64,000 nt of DNA from Blastomussa wellsi (lineage: Eukaryota; Cnidaria; Anthozoa; Scleractinia; Plerogyridae), in the NCBI GenBank assembly GCA_947652115.1, contig OX393567.1:16238786-16302785 (forward strand), written 5' to 3'. The notes under the pieces are model-generated. The model was not told where the DNA came from, made no database searches, and saw only the letters and a program-made list of their open reading frames with translations. A program made the translations under genes and the position numbers. Shown here in pieces: positions 14,801 to 23,127 of this stretch (positions are counted from its first letter, which is position 1; the number at the start of each line of letters is the position of its first letter).

Positions 14801-16723
14801 CGGTGTAAGAGATCACATTTACCCCCGAGTCATTGTCATTTGGCTCAATGTTTTCACTGGTTTCAATGACAGGGCAGTTTAAGTTCATTCGCTTGGTTAT
14901 TACATCACAGTATTTGTTTCGTGTGATACCATGCGAGTGTATATGGACATAAACAACTTCTTCCGTTGAGACAGAGGACGTCTTTTAGAGGAGCTTTTCT
15001 TGACCTTGGGGAAGGTTCTGGCCATGCAAATCATGTTGGAACATCACCAGACACCACATAAGCTTGTCATTTAACTGACTTTTCTTAAATCTCCCATCCT
15101 GAAATGATGATGTGGTGAACAAACTTTAGTTCCTGTGGCGATCGTGAACTCCTTTTCTTTGTCTCAATGAATTGTATTAATCCACTATTTTCCTTTAGAG
15201 GTGAATGGTGAATGATTTCTATCCCTTCTCGAGGCATTCAGAAACACAAAAACACATAGGGAGTGCGAAACAAAGCGAACCAAATTGACAACGAAGCAAG
15301 TCTTTCTGGTCATCGAAGACTGACTACTAGCCTCGGTTTCACGCGACTCGTCCCGGGCGACAACCGAGTGGTGTATGGCCAGTGACATGGATCACAGGTG
15401 CGGGCGCCCTACGACGATGAAGTTGCACAAAATGGCGACCATTGTATGGGGCGCCGTTTGTAAATTTATTATTTATTTTATTTTTTATCGATTTTTGCAT
15501 GATATGTTGGTTTATTTATGATAATTATGTACTGACCGTCCATTGTCATAAATAACCAATTTTACAGTAACTATAATTGGTTATTTGATATAACCAGTGC
15601 TGCATGCATTGGTTATTTAATACAACCATTTCTTAACGCGTTGGTTATTTAATAAAACCATTTTGAAATGCGTTGGTTATTTAACATAACCATTTTTAAA
15701 TGCACTGGTTATTTGATAAACTATCATTGTGTTATTTGGTTATTTAATGAAACCAATCTTGTGTTATTTGGTTATTTAATGAAACCAATCTTGTGTTATT
15801 TGGTTATTTATCAAAGCCAATCTTGTGTTATTTGGATATTTATCAAAACCACTTATTTGGTTATTTTAATCGGTTATTTCATAAAACCAAGCTGGCGTTA
15901 CTTGGTTATTTGATAAAACCAATGGTGCTTATTATTTGATCGGTCAGTATAAAACACAGACTGCGGACTACGGACTGGGTATAAAACACAGACTGAGACT
16001 CAGTCATTCTCAGCGGAAATTCTGCAATTGGAGTTGACGTTTTTAATTATTCTTACATATTTCTGGGAAATTCTTAAGAACCAGCAAAAATACGGAGCTC
16101 TGCTTTTAGGCTTGGCTAAATCTATATTAAAGCTTTATATACTCACCTAATTCTTTCTCCGTTATGAAATAGGGACAGAACTCCCCACCCCTCTCTCCCA
16201 CTACCCCGACAACGACCTTGCGACCGAGTTCTTTAATCAGGATGGGCAATCCAATAAGGGAAGATTTCTCCAAAATACTTTTCTTCAAATCAGCAATCAC
16301 TAGTTTATGCTTTCCTTGATCTTTGTACTCGAATTTCAGTTCCAACCTCTTTTTTCCAACAAATGAGTATGCAGTGAAGTTTGACTTCTGTATGTCATTT
16401 CCCGGAACTGAAATATCGTGAGCAATGTAACTCGTTTCATCCGCAGTGGAAATAAACGCAAAACTGCCATTCACTTTAACCGCTGACTTTTTGAGACGGA
16501 TGCATTTCTTACCGTCGGTGGAGCGATCAATTACAACGGTCTTATCGTGACAGTCGCTTTGCTCGAATACACCACGCCAAGTTATAAAATGTACAGATCT
16601 AGGGCTTCCAACATTGACAGCACATGCTCTTCCTTTTGTTTGGTAAATATCTTCTTGAAAGACCTCTCTGATGACGAAGATGGCTTTAAAAGCATTTTTT
16701 GGTTTGGAATAATTCATGTGCAT
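1106..16723 (-). CDS. OTU-domain gene with trypsin-like N-terminal exon (3' end outside window)
   Basis: Four exons can be joined on the minus strand: 16723-16147, 4782-4270, 1827-1732 and 1186-1106. Every donor leaves one base of a codon and every acceptor expects one, so all junctions are phase 1 and the reading frame stays open. The start is the ATG at 16723 (a second ATG is two codons on); an in-frame TGA lies just upstream. The protein would have a trypsin-fold-like region (about residues 20-190), an OTU domain (about 195-360) and a Ser/Asp-rich linker. OTU proteases normally cleave ubiquitin chains. The joining of exon 1 to the OTU exon across an 11.4 kb intron full of mobile elements is inference from phase and orientation. 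No stop was reached before the window edge. Two separate genes remain possible. Confidence 0.5.
1732..1827 (-). CDS. Small linker exon downstream of the OTU exon
   Basis: A 96-base exon with acceptor TTCAACAG| and donor GCCG|GTATAA, phase 1 at both ends. It encodes a hydrophilic Ser/Asn/Asp-rich stretch (YKRIPEESVNGSYSKN and following). It belongs to the OTU gene by phase and orientation only. Confidence 0.5.
2911..2985. repeat. Short palindrome with TCACATGTGA core arms
   Basis: Arms of about 30 bases (2911-2940 and 2955-2985) are near-perfect reverse complements, each containing TTTCACATGTGA. A CCAATCAG box lies in the loop and another just outside. MITE-like. Confidence 0.7.
3830..4140. 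repeat. Degenerate GTTCGATT-rich patch
   Basis: Many copies of GTTCGATT, TCGAAC and ATCGAACTC in both orientations over about 300 bases. Short ORFs here are a by-product of the repeat. Confidence 0.55.
4270..4782 (-). CDS. OTU cysteine-protease domain exon
   Basis: A 513-base exon flanked by a CAG acceptor (before 4782) and an AAG|GTGAGAAG donor (after 4270), entering and leaving in phase 1, with 170 full codons. The motif ARDGDCAFRSVARM supplies the OTU Asp and catalytic Cys, and the C-terminal SNGSHYDAT supplies the catalytic His. The middle has the acidic helix pair and the WDNSLGD-type segment typical of OTU domains. It is therefore predicted to be an active deubiquitinase-type domain of usual size. 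No ATG lies near the exon start, which fits an internal exon. Confidence 0.85.
4783..6198. other. Intron sequence, no gene seen
   Basis: Apart from the hairpin at 5278-5348 and a repeat end at 5140-5205 that recurs at 11125-11200, nothing interpretable was seen. Confidence 0.5.
5278..5348. repeat. Strong hairpin with 28-base arms
   Basis: 5278-5305 and 5321-5348 are reverse complements with one mismatch (core TTTTAGTGGAACCGGTTT), separated by a 15-base loop. It lies in the large OTU-gene intron. Confidence 0.9.
6199..8499 (-). mobile_element. Decayed Ty3/gypsy-like retroelement pol
   Basis: Fragments of a polyprotein occur in the normal order on the minus strand. They are a reverse-transcriptase piece at 8499-8233 (LTKAKVFTIVDV, LPFGIS-like VPFGISSGPE), an RNase H start near 7900-7780, an RNase H end/integrase zinc-binding piece at 7489-7157 (YW..RDE and YNGVLFK), and an integrase core at 7202-6951 (PWLKISVDLF, LVMVEGY). 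A C-terminal stretch follows to 6199. Frameshifts and stops separate every piece and the RT lacks an intact YxDD box, so it is dead. No long terminal repeats were identified. Confidence 0.75.
8500..9049. other. Non-coding stretch between two element relics
   Basis: AT-rich. Sequence at about 8625-8720 resembles the ends at 5080-5205 and 11100-11200 (TTATTATG.AAACTA and related words), suggesting remnants of one repeat family. No coding potential seen. Confidence 0.4.
9050..10560 (-). mobile_element. Decayed single-integrase gene, KRBA2-like
   Basis: Reading the minus strand, a zinc-binding segment (HKILSEAH...TCHRSRNKT, about 10265-10150) precedes an rve-type integrase core. The three acidic positions are visible: MDLTDFRKL near 10035, HSDNGKEF near 9885 and GLVEWANRT near 9780. 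These are split between frames by at least two frameshifts (near 9900 and 9650). The C-terminal part (9616-9050) is one open frame with a Glu/Gln/Thr-rich linker and a basic stretch. The arrangement resembles the integrase-derived KRBA2-type proteins (established family; relationship judged by eye). An in-frame stop lies near 10380. No reverse transcriptase was found beside it in this orientation. Confidence 0.65.
10665..10885 (+). repeat. tRNA-derived SINE-like copy (Leu/Ser-type A and B boxes)
   Basis: TGGCCGAGTGGT (A box) at about 10680 and GGTTCGAATCC (B box) at about 10733 have tRNA-like spacing. The acceptor and T stems do not pair properly and the copy runs into an A/G-rich tail, so this is a SINE rather than a functional tRNA. 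Confidence 0.65.
10901..11439. other. Non-coding, repeat-like
   Basis: A T-rich tract, then AACCTAGGTTAAA variants in near-tandem (11020-11090), then a repeat end (11125-11200) shared with 5140-5205. No gene seen. Confidence 0.45.
11560..11780 (+). mobile_element. THAP-domain 5' fragment (left arm of inverted structure)
   Basis: The plus strand reads FCVPECQQKGVKSPTTEKVF near 11715-11775. This is the CxxxC start of a THAP zinc finger, preceded by a stretch that matches, in reverse complement, 15190-15385. The frame is cut at about 11785 where Penelope-like sequence begins. THAP domains occur in P-element-type transposases and in host DNA-binding proteins; which one this was cannot be decided here. 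Confidence 0.6.
11790..12954 (-). mobile_element. Penelope-like element, 3' part with GIY-YIG endonuclease
   Basis: On the minus strand the fragment begins inside the C-terminal part of the reverse transcriptase region (HYKPTDSHSYLLYSSSHP). After one frame change it runs into a Cys-rich segment (FKCTRAQCKTCPFI, MYCITCTLCK) and a GIY-YIG-type endonuclease core (KLYIGEMGRRLGDRFRE). It ends near 11790 with sequence that recurs in part at 38143-38280. RT plus C-terminal GIY-YIG is the defining architecture of Penelope-like elements. The piece is 5'-truncated at about 12954, exactly where the oppositely oriented fragment starts nearby. Confidence 0.85.
12985..14808 (+). mobile_element. Penelope-like element, 5' part with reverse transcriptase
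   Basis: An open frame runs from about 12990 (ATG at 13128) to 14075 and continues, after a one-base frameshift near 14060, to 14526, with a further shift near 14525. Visible are HSYIIIKAADKGGALVVW, FLPKIHKPNNPGRPIVS, TMDITSLYTVIPNGEGL and the catalytic RRYIDDC with GVAMGTKMGPSYANLF: the Penelope-type RT core. It breaks off near 14808, before the GIY-YIG part. Bases 14380-14808 are an inverted duplicate of 12530-12954. Confidence 0.88.
14815..15400 (-). mobile_element. THAP-domain fragment (right arm of inverted structure)
   Basis: On the minus strand, 15390-15190 mirrors the left arm at 11580-11775. The sequence then continues through a decayed THAP body (words such as TKVCS.H and F.M.DLRK, spread over frames) and a linker region readable as HSHGITRNKYCDVI near 14930. 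Stops and frameshifts make it a pseudogene. It contains more of the THAP body than the left arm, which is cut off by the Penelope-like sequence. Confidence 0.55.
15550..15930 (+). repeat. Minisatellite of about 32-base palindromic units
   Basis: About eleven degenerate units begin TTGGTTATTT and carry a complementary AAAACCAA or AACCAT about 10-12 bases later, so each unit can fold on itself. The two central units near 15738-15800 are almost identical. Confidence 0.9.
15946..16005 (+). repeat. GTATAAAACACAGACTG direct repeat (left of gene pair)
   Basis: Two internal copies of GGTATAAAACACAGACTG-like sequence around CGGACTACGGACTGGG. A relative occurs at 17655-17745 on the other side of the divergent gene starts. 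Confidence 0.7.
16147..16723 (-). CDS. First exon of the OTU gene: degenerate trypsin-like region
   Basis: The exon runs from ATG 16723 to a donor (TTAG|GTGAGT) after 16147 and encodes 192 residues plus one base. There is no signal peptide. A segment near residues 35-60 (GRACAVNVGSP, then FITWRGVFE) and a C-terminal segment (IGLPILI, then RKVVVGVVGE) look like the first strands and the active-site/VVG strands of trypsin-fold proteins. The position where the catalytic Ser would sit reads I-G-L-P, so the fold, if correct, is probably catalytically dead. This is a resemblance judged by eye; the domain call is tentative. The coding call is firmer, from length, a clean donor and an ATG next to a divergent promoter. 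Confidence 0.6.
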
Positions 16724-16919
16724 AACGACCTTGTAGCTGATTTCTTCCGATCAAGCTGGCACCTTTGCATCCCCGGCAGTCTGCTTCACCTCGTCGTCTT
16801 TCTTGTCAGTGCATGCATCCCGGGTTGCATTTCGCGCAGACCTGTCGTCTCCATTTCCCGGAAATACAGGAAGCGGGAAATACCCATCGTTCTGACTGTC
16901 ACACCAAATATGTAATAGA
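16724..16919. promoter_or_regulatory. Candidate divergent promoter
   Basis: Only 196 bases separate the ATG of the minus-strand OTU gene (16723) from the ATG of the plus-strand membrane-protein gene (16920). The region is more GC-rich than its surroundings and has no obvious TATA box, which fits a shared bidirectional promoter. Inference from gene layout. Confidence 0.5.
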
Positions 16920-19900
16920 ATGGCTGCTCCAAGCAGTTCGTGTTTCAAGCTCATTTTCATCTTAGTGTTGCACTTTGACAGCGTCTTGACAACGTGCATG
17001 GAACACGACAATCAAGTTCACCGTTATTTGATTTCATCTGAACCTCCGTATGACAACTATTACAATATTTCAAGGGCTGTTTACCCATCTGTGGATCTGC
17101 CATCTTTACTAATCGACATCACAGTTAGATTCCTTGCAACAGCGGATAACAGTACAAGTGGTTCGTTTCCAAGTAACTTTAACGGAAGTTCAGCCAGTGC
17201 GAATAATTCTAAGCAGAATGGGTCGGATTCTAGTCCAACTGCAGTGACCTCCACAAAGACATACAGGTGGAGCATGTCATGTCTGTACGTCAGCGGAGGA
17301 GAAATCAGCCTACGCTCCATGGCAATTTTTTCGTTGGGGGCTATCTTGCCGGAAAGGCGGGCAAACAAGCTATACATAACATTACCACAGTTTTGCAGTG
17401 GCTCTCCCAGTGATCCTCATCGACAAGATACCATGATATACTTCCTTTCCACGGTACGATGGGATTCTGTCCTCGTGTAGTTGTGCACAAGGGAATTACC
17501 GTTGTTCGTTCTTTGTTCAGGAGTCATGTGTTAGCTGTTGTGTATTGTTGGGTCCATTGTGTTGGCTCTTGTGAACCGGTACTCGAGGACAGAACCTTTG
17601 ATGTGGTTAGGTTTTTCTACATACAGTGATTTTTGTTTAAAAACAAAAAGCGGTTAGTATAAAACGTGGACTACGGACTACGGACTGGGTATAAAACATG
17701 GACTGAGGAATAAAATGCGGACTAGGGATTAAAACATGGCAAAGTACCATAGAGTGGGTAAAATGTGAGTTTCCTCGTAGCACGAATCAAGTTTGAGCTC
17801 GAGTCAAGTTGTAGTCAATATTTTTTCACCTTTTCTCTCTGTCAATAATATCCTTTGCCTGTAATTGTTATTGCCCCAAAAAATGTCGGGTTAACTGCAG
17901 AATACCCAGCCACTCGAGGTAAATTCCATGTAGCCGGCTACGCGGTACACAGAAAACCATCAATTCAAATAAGAAATTAAATTTATTCAATGGACAAATG
18001 GCAAGAAACAACAGCAAAACGGGACATTTGTTGATTTGATTGTGGTTTTAGGAAGATCAATTGCACTAAAAAAGTGTAAATTAAGAAGTCGTTAGAAGGA
18101 CAAATGAAGGACCTAAAATATCACTGACTTATTCATTGAAAATTGTGACGACAAAAAAGGAAAAACGCTTCCATGATGCATGTAAGCTTAATTCCATGAA
18201 CCAATCAAAACTAAAGGAAATTTCATCTAGTTGATGTGAAGTACTGGAAAAGGTGCACAACAAGTCACAAATGGTCTTATTGGTTTAGAAAGTTTCTTTA
18301 ACCAATCAGTAACCATTAAGTAAAGCAAAACCAACGCACATGCAAAATACGTTTGACACTCAAGTAAATTTAATTGCTCGTTAGACCCTGTAAATAAAGG
18401 GTCTAGTAAAGGTTTGGTGGAATGTGGGATGAGCCCTTTTTGCACAGGGAAGTGGACTGGAATATGCTCAAACATACACATTTCTGTTCTTGGAGAACCC
18501 AGGGGCGGTTAATGCTGTTATAAGCTTAATATTCAGTCAATTTGTATGAAATTTGGACACAAAAAATATCTCTGAGTGATCTGCATTTTGGAAGCATAAA
18601 ATCACCCCCCTCGTATATCAGACTTGATTAACCACCCCTCATGTTTTGGAACTTGTGACTGTTAGTCTTTTATGGCCAAGTGAATATCTGTTAAAAACCC
18701 ACACACCAAGAGCTTCAAATTTATGAAGCTTCTGTTATTGAAATTTCCAGAGCAGTAGGGGGTCTTAATAACAATCCCTTATGGTATGGATAATTTGTGG
18801 AACTGCCCAATCAAGAAAAAAAGTTGGAGCGAAAGTTTAAATTGCATTGCATTATTATTTGCAGAGATATTCTTTATGTTGCATTTTGACCCTCACACTG
18901 TGACGCCTTGTAATGTCATCAGTACAGGGTTGTCCCTAACGGCCGGAAGCCCACAGAATTAACCGGGTAATAACTGGGTCATTTGTGCTGTACAGTATTC
19001 CAATACTGTTGAAGATATATGAAAATGATAATAACCACCTGGCTACTTCCAATTTTTGCCAGCTACTTCAAAAGCTGTGGACAACCCTGCAGTAGCTAAT
19101 ACATAATACAATATCTCTGGAATGAGAGGATATATCACAAAAAGAAAAATGCCATTTTTAAAGGCCTTTCAAATAATCCCGTTGTCTCTGTATTCCAATT
19201 GTTTAATTTGGAAATTCCCTGTGATAATCATCTCTCACTTTCACCTACATCGGTAATCCACATGCGCTCTGTTCTAATTAATGTGTGTCACTAGTTTCTT
19301 TTATAAACTTATCCAAACTTACAAGATTTGCTTTCCATTTCCCTGAGATGACCTGACTCAACACATGGCTAAAGTTCATCTCCATTATCCTCATGCATGA
19401 TTGTACACTTCAGACATTAATGTGAATATTGTTTTAATTTGTAGTTGCAGGACATTGCAGTAATTGGAAGTCTTCATGATCCACAACTGAACACAGTAGA
19501 GTGTGTTATTACGGGCCATGAGAAAGCTTCACATTTTTCTGGACTGAAACAGCTTCTGCATGGAGTTTGTTGGTGCTGGTTATATATTAGTTTAGTAATG
19601 AGTGTAATTGTATCACACTGGATACTAAGGCAGCTTATGAAGTGGGACAATGAACAGAAATGGAGCAAAATTTTAGCAGTAATGTGGTTCTCTATATTTG
19701 TTTTTGTTGTGGGATTTGTCTTAAATATTATTGCATTTGCATGGGCATTATCTACTACAGTCCAACAAGATTGTTATGTTCTTGTATATTTTGTAGCTGT
19801 ATTTCTTGTGTTTTTACGGCGAGTTCTTTGGTGTATGTGGGTGTACGGCACCGATGAGTTTTTAGGAAATTTTTACTGCAAGGACATAACTCTTGGCCAT

Positions 19901-20491
19901 GGCGAAGAAACAAGTAAAAACTTAGTTTCTTGCCTTTTTCTTTACCCAGCTGTATTCATGGCATGCCATCACTTATTGTGGATTTCGCTTGGCATAATTA
20001 CAGAACCTTTCTGGGGTATAACAATTTTGGTGGGTGTGATTTCCACTTCTGCTGTTTTTTGTTTCCTTGTTTGTGAGTTCTACAAAGTACAGAATGAACT
20101 TCGTTCACATTCCCATGATGCCCCTCCTCCTTGTCCTACTTCTCAAGAACCTCCTAAGGCCGTAAAGTTAATGATTTCTGTGTCTGCGACTCTTTTACTG
20201 ATGGCTTTCACGGGATTTGTGCTGTTGTTGGTTGTTTATCTTGTGGTTGCACAGGCTTTCCTTAGTGAGAGTTTAATCTCGACTATTGTTCAAAATGGTT
20301 TGGTGACAGTTTTAACTGTGTGGTTAGGGTATCTGAAGCTTGGAGGAAAACTAGAAGGAGGAGCAGCAGCAGGAGGAGAAAGAGGAGGAGGAGGGAGAGG
20401 AGGGGGTCTGCAAGAAGAAAGAGTACGAAAAGTGAAAGATCAGGAACGTATTCCCTTGGTGTGCATAAATGACCGCAATACAAACTTTTGA
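16920..20491 (+). CDS. Predicted signal-peptide, seven-membrane-segment protein, family unrecognised
   Basis: Two exons, 16920-17453 and 19445-20491, join in phase 0 (donor CCACG|GTACGA, acceptor TTTGTAG|). A second possible acceptor six bases later (TTGCAG|) would remove two residues. The product is 526 (or 524) residues. Residues 1-25 form a signal peptide (FKLIFILVLHF). The ectodomain to about residue 220 has at least five N-x-S/T sites. About seven hydrophobic segments follow, at roughly 225, 255, 290, 330, 360, 425 and 460, then a Gly/Arg/Glu-rich cytoplasmic tail. The topology is receptor-like, but no GPCR family motif was recognised. AATAAA at 20744-20749 is a candidate polyadenylation signal. 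Confidence 0.7.
17454..19444 (+). other. Intron of the membrane-protein gene
   Basis: Contains the direct repeat at 17655-17745 and, near 19185-19260, a partial copy of the SINE tail found at 39060 and 40950 (TCCAATTG.TTAA.TTGGAAATTC). No exon was recognised between. Confidence 0.5.
17655..17745 (+). repeat. GTATAAAAC..GGACTACGGACTGGG direct repeat (right copy)
   Basis: Same words and order as 15946-16005, with an extra degenerate unit. Confidence 0.7.
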
Positions 20492-20549
20492 TGGAGGCAC
20501 TGAAAGCTGCATTCTTTTTAAACTAAAGGCGTTTATATTACAGGAGCCA

Positions 20550-20890
20550 ACATTGAGATCGTGGTCTGTCCCCTTTGAATATGGGGTACTGGACCCATGT
20601 TTGGGTATAGGGGTGCTGCTGGACGTCCGAAACCCTGTCCCTGTTTAGAACCAAAATATGCTCAAACATATACCCTGTTTAGGATCAAGGAAACGCTAAT
20701 ATCTAGTCCTGAAAATGATCTAATGTTGACTGATGACCGGCTAAATAAATTCTGATAACGTTTCTGATTTTGGATATGCTAAAAAAACTCTACGAAAGTC
20801 TTCGAGCCATATACCCTGTTAGGACAGACTCGCTTGAATTATATACCCTGTTCAGGACTGAGGTGTCAAAAACCGTACCCTATCCAGCGG
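20550..20890 (+). repeat. Degenerate ATACCCTGTT repeat
   Basis: ATACCCTGTT-type words recur at about 20659, 20810 and 20841, with related CCCTGTCCCTGTTTAG near 20630. Non-coding 3' flank of the membrane-protein gene. Confidence 0.5.
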
Positions 20891-21714
20891 CACTTCCCGT
20901 ATAGACCAATAAGGGAGTATTCCCCCCACCCCCGGGACGATGTCACACCTTGGCGAAATCCCATTGGTTTATTCCAGTTTTGTTTGTCTCATGTCAATCT
21001 TGTGATCATTCTATTCAAGTTTGTCCTTAAGACAAGGCCAGCTGACATGCGCCTTGACTAGGCTGTTGGTTTCATCACAACCTGTTTTTCTAGTATTCCT
21101 GATTATGAGTTCAGATTTGACCTAGAATGAGACCTCCGTGAAGTCTAAAGTTGTCATTTTATTATATTAGAATGATTTGTTCCTTGAAGTACACCGATAT
21201 GCTATTGTAGCTTTTTCGCTGTTTAAACACATCGTTTTCAAGGTAGTTTTCGTTCAGATAGAACGTAGAAGTTGTTGATTAGCTGGAGAAGAATAAAGTT
21301 CGTTGAAACCAGTGCTAGTTTTGCACTTTCTTCTGGCAAGGTGTCCCTTTCTAGCACCTCAGCCTCTCCAGATGCACGTCATCATTTCCTAGACAGGCCA
21401 ATCAAACCACAGCTGAGGCTCGATTTCTGCCGCTCTCTCGAGTCTGGTCTTCGTTCCTCTCCGAGTGTTCAAGGAGTTGCTCGGGCTCCGGTTCCCGAAC
21501 AGCAGCTTGTAATCGAGCCCAACCGAGCCGCTTGTCCCTCTTAGCTGGCTGGACCTGTGCACGAGGAACAAGTGGCTCTGGGGACACATGATTTGATTCG
21601 CTGAAATTAAACAAAGGGAGTCCAATCACATCAGCGTTTTAAAATCCTTTATCGTTAGCACGTTTAAAACGGCTGATGTGGATGGACTCCCACAGCTGAG
21701 CTTCTACTAATTAA

Positions 21715-21882
21715 ACAATTGAGTGTTTCCGTCGAGGAACTATTGGCTGATAGTTGCCCCACGGAAATTTGATGTTCTTAAAAAAATATTTGCCCAGGAA
21801 GCAAAGCCTTGAGAGTATCAAATTTCCGAGAGGCAATTAACTATCAGACCGATGATGCCGAGACAGAAACACTCTATTGTCT
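21715..21882. repeat. Palindromic MITE-like repeat
   Basis: Left arm 21715-21780 and right arm about 21802-21882 are imperfect reverse complements sharing GAGTGTTTC, CTGATAGTT and CGGAAATTTGAT. Confidence 0.75.
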
Positions 21883-22099
21883 TCATTGTTCACCACTAAA
21901 TTTTCTTCCGTGCGCGCACATTCACAAACTAGCATCTTGAGGTTTTTTCTGCAAGCCAAAATGTACAAATAAACGAAAATCAGGCAAGAAACCCTCTAAA
22001 TGCAGTTCAATCAAATGGCGTTTGAAAGCCCGCCTGTTGACAAAAAACTTTCACGGACGGTCACTATCCATCTGGGTACTTTCCTCGGACAGGCACTAT

Positions 22100-22378
22100 G
22101 CGCTGATAGTGGCCTCTGCGGATGAACACTAGCACGTCACGTGTTTCATGTAGACAAATGAAAATCGGAGAAAATTTAGTGGTGAACTTAAAGCGCTGAT
22201 AGTGCCCTCCGCGGATGAACACTATCGCGTCACATGTTTAATTTAGATCAATGAAAATCGGAGAAAATTTAGTGGTGAACTATAAGCGCTGATAGTGCCC
22301 TCCGCAGATGAATACTATTGTGTCATGTGTTTAATTTAGACCAATGAGAATCAAAGAAAATTTATGGCCTGTTAACAA
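22100..22378 (+). repeat. Three tandem copies of a 93-base unit
   Basis: Units start at 22100, 22193 and 22286 with GCGCTGATAGTG and contain GCGGATGAACACTA and AAATTTAGTGGTGAAC. The third is more diverged. Confidence 0.85.
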
Positions 22379-22379
22379 G

Positions 22380-22600
22380 AAGAGGGTTGCCCTAGCAAGA
22401 GGGTTACCCAAGCAAGTGGGTTTCCTTAGCACTCGCACATTTCCTCTTTTTATCTTCATCCTGTTTGCAAGGCAGCTTGGGTTACCCGGGTAGGCGGGTT
22501 GCCCCATCTGCGCATTAGGATTATCCTGTCTGACGGGTTAACTTTTTCCCTTGTAAACACTCCAGGTAGGGTTAACCCGCCTACCCGGGTTAACTTTCTA
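22380..22600. repeat. GGGTTACCC-rich palindromic repeat
   Basis: GGTTACCCGGGTAGGCGGGTT (22480-22500) is mirrored at 22571-22594 by AACCCGCCTACCCGGGTTAAC, with further GGGTT.CCC words around 22395-22440. Confidence 0.75.
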
Positions 22601-23127
22601 ATTGTTTCCAGATCCTTTGAGTGTAACCGCGCACTGAAAATTGAAATTTTGCGTGACTTAATTTGACATCCGTAAAACGGCCAATGAAAAACGCTTGTTG
22701 CCTGGTCAAGAGACCACTACTAATTTGCAAGTACAATTTATATTGCCAAGGACATTATCAAAGATTAAAGAGAGGTACCAGCTAAAGCTTGCTTTTCACA
22801 CTGCTATTCATTTTACCACAGGTGACCAAAGCGTGCTATAAGAGTTTGTATGCACAAAGAATCCTTGCTCAGAGTGGATCCTTCGGTTCCTTTGATGCAC
22901 TATGATCCGAGTGATCTTGGATTAATCTGTTTAATAAAGAAACGCAAAATCTGTTTTTGGATTTAAGAATCCAATCTTGGATTTTTTAAAGAAAATTTAT
23001 GCACCCTTAAAGTAAACACTTAGCTTCTTTGATTTTTGCATAAAACATTTTTAGTATTGTAATTTTGTAATTTTTACACCATTGGACTGAAAAGCCCTCT
23101 TTAGGGAGTGTCAATAAACTTTACAGT

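Noticed and set aside
15668..15913. 81-codon ORF in the minisatellite
   Set aside because: Open only because the repeat unit lacks stops in one frame.
16751..17011. 86-codon minus-strand ORF overlapping the divergent promoter
   Set aside because: Antisense of the signal-peptide exon and promoter region, ending just before the OTU-gene ATG in another frame.
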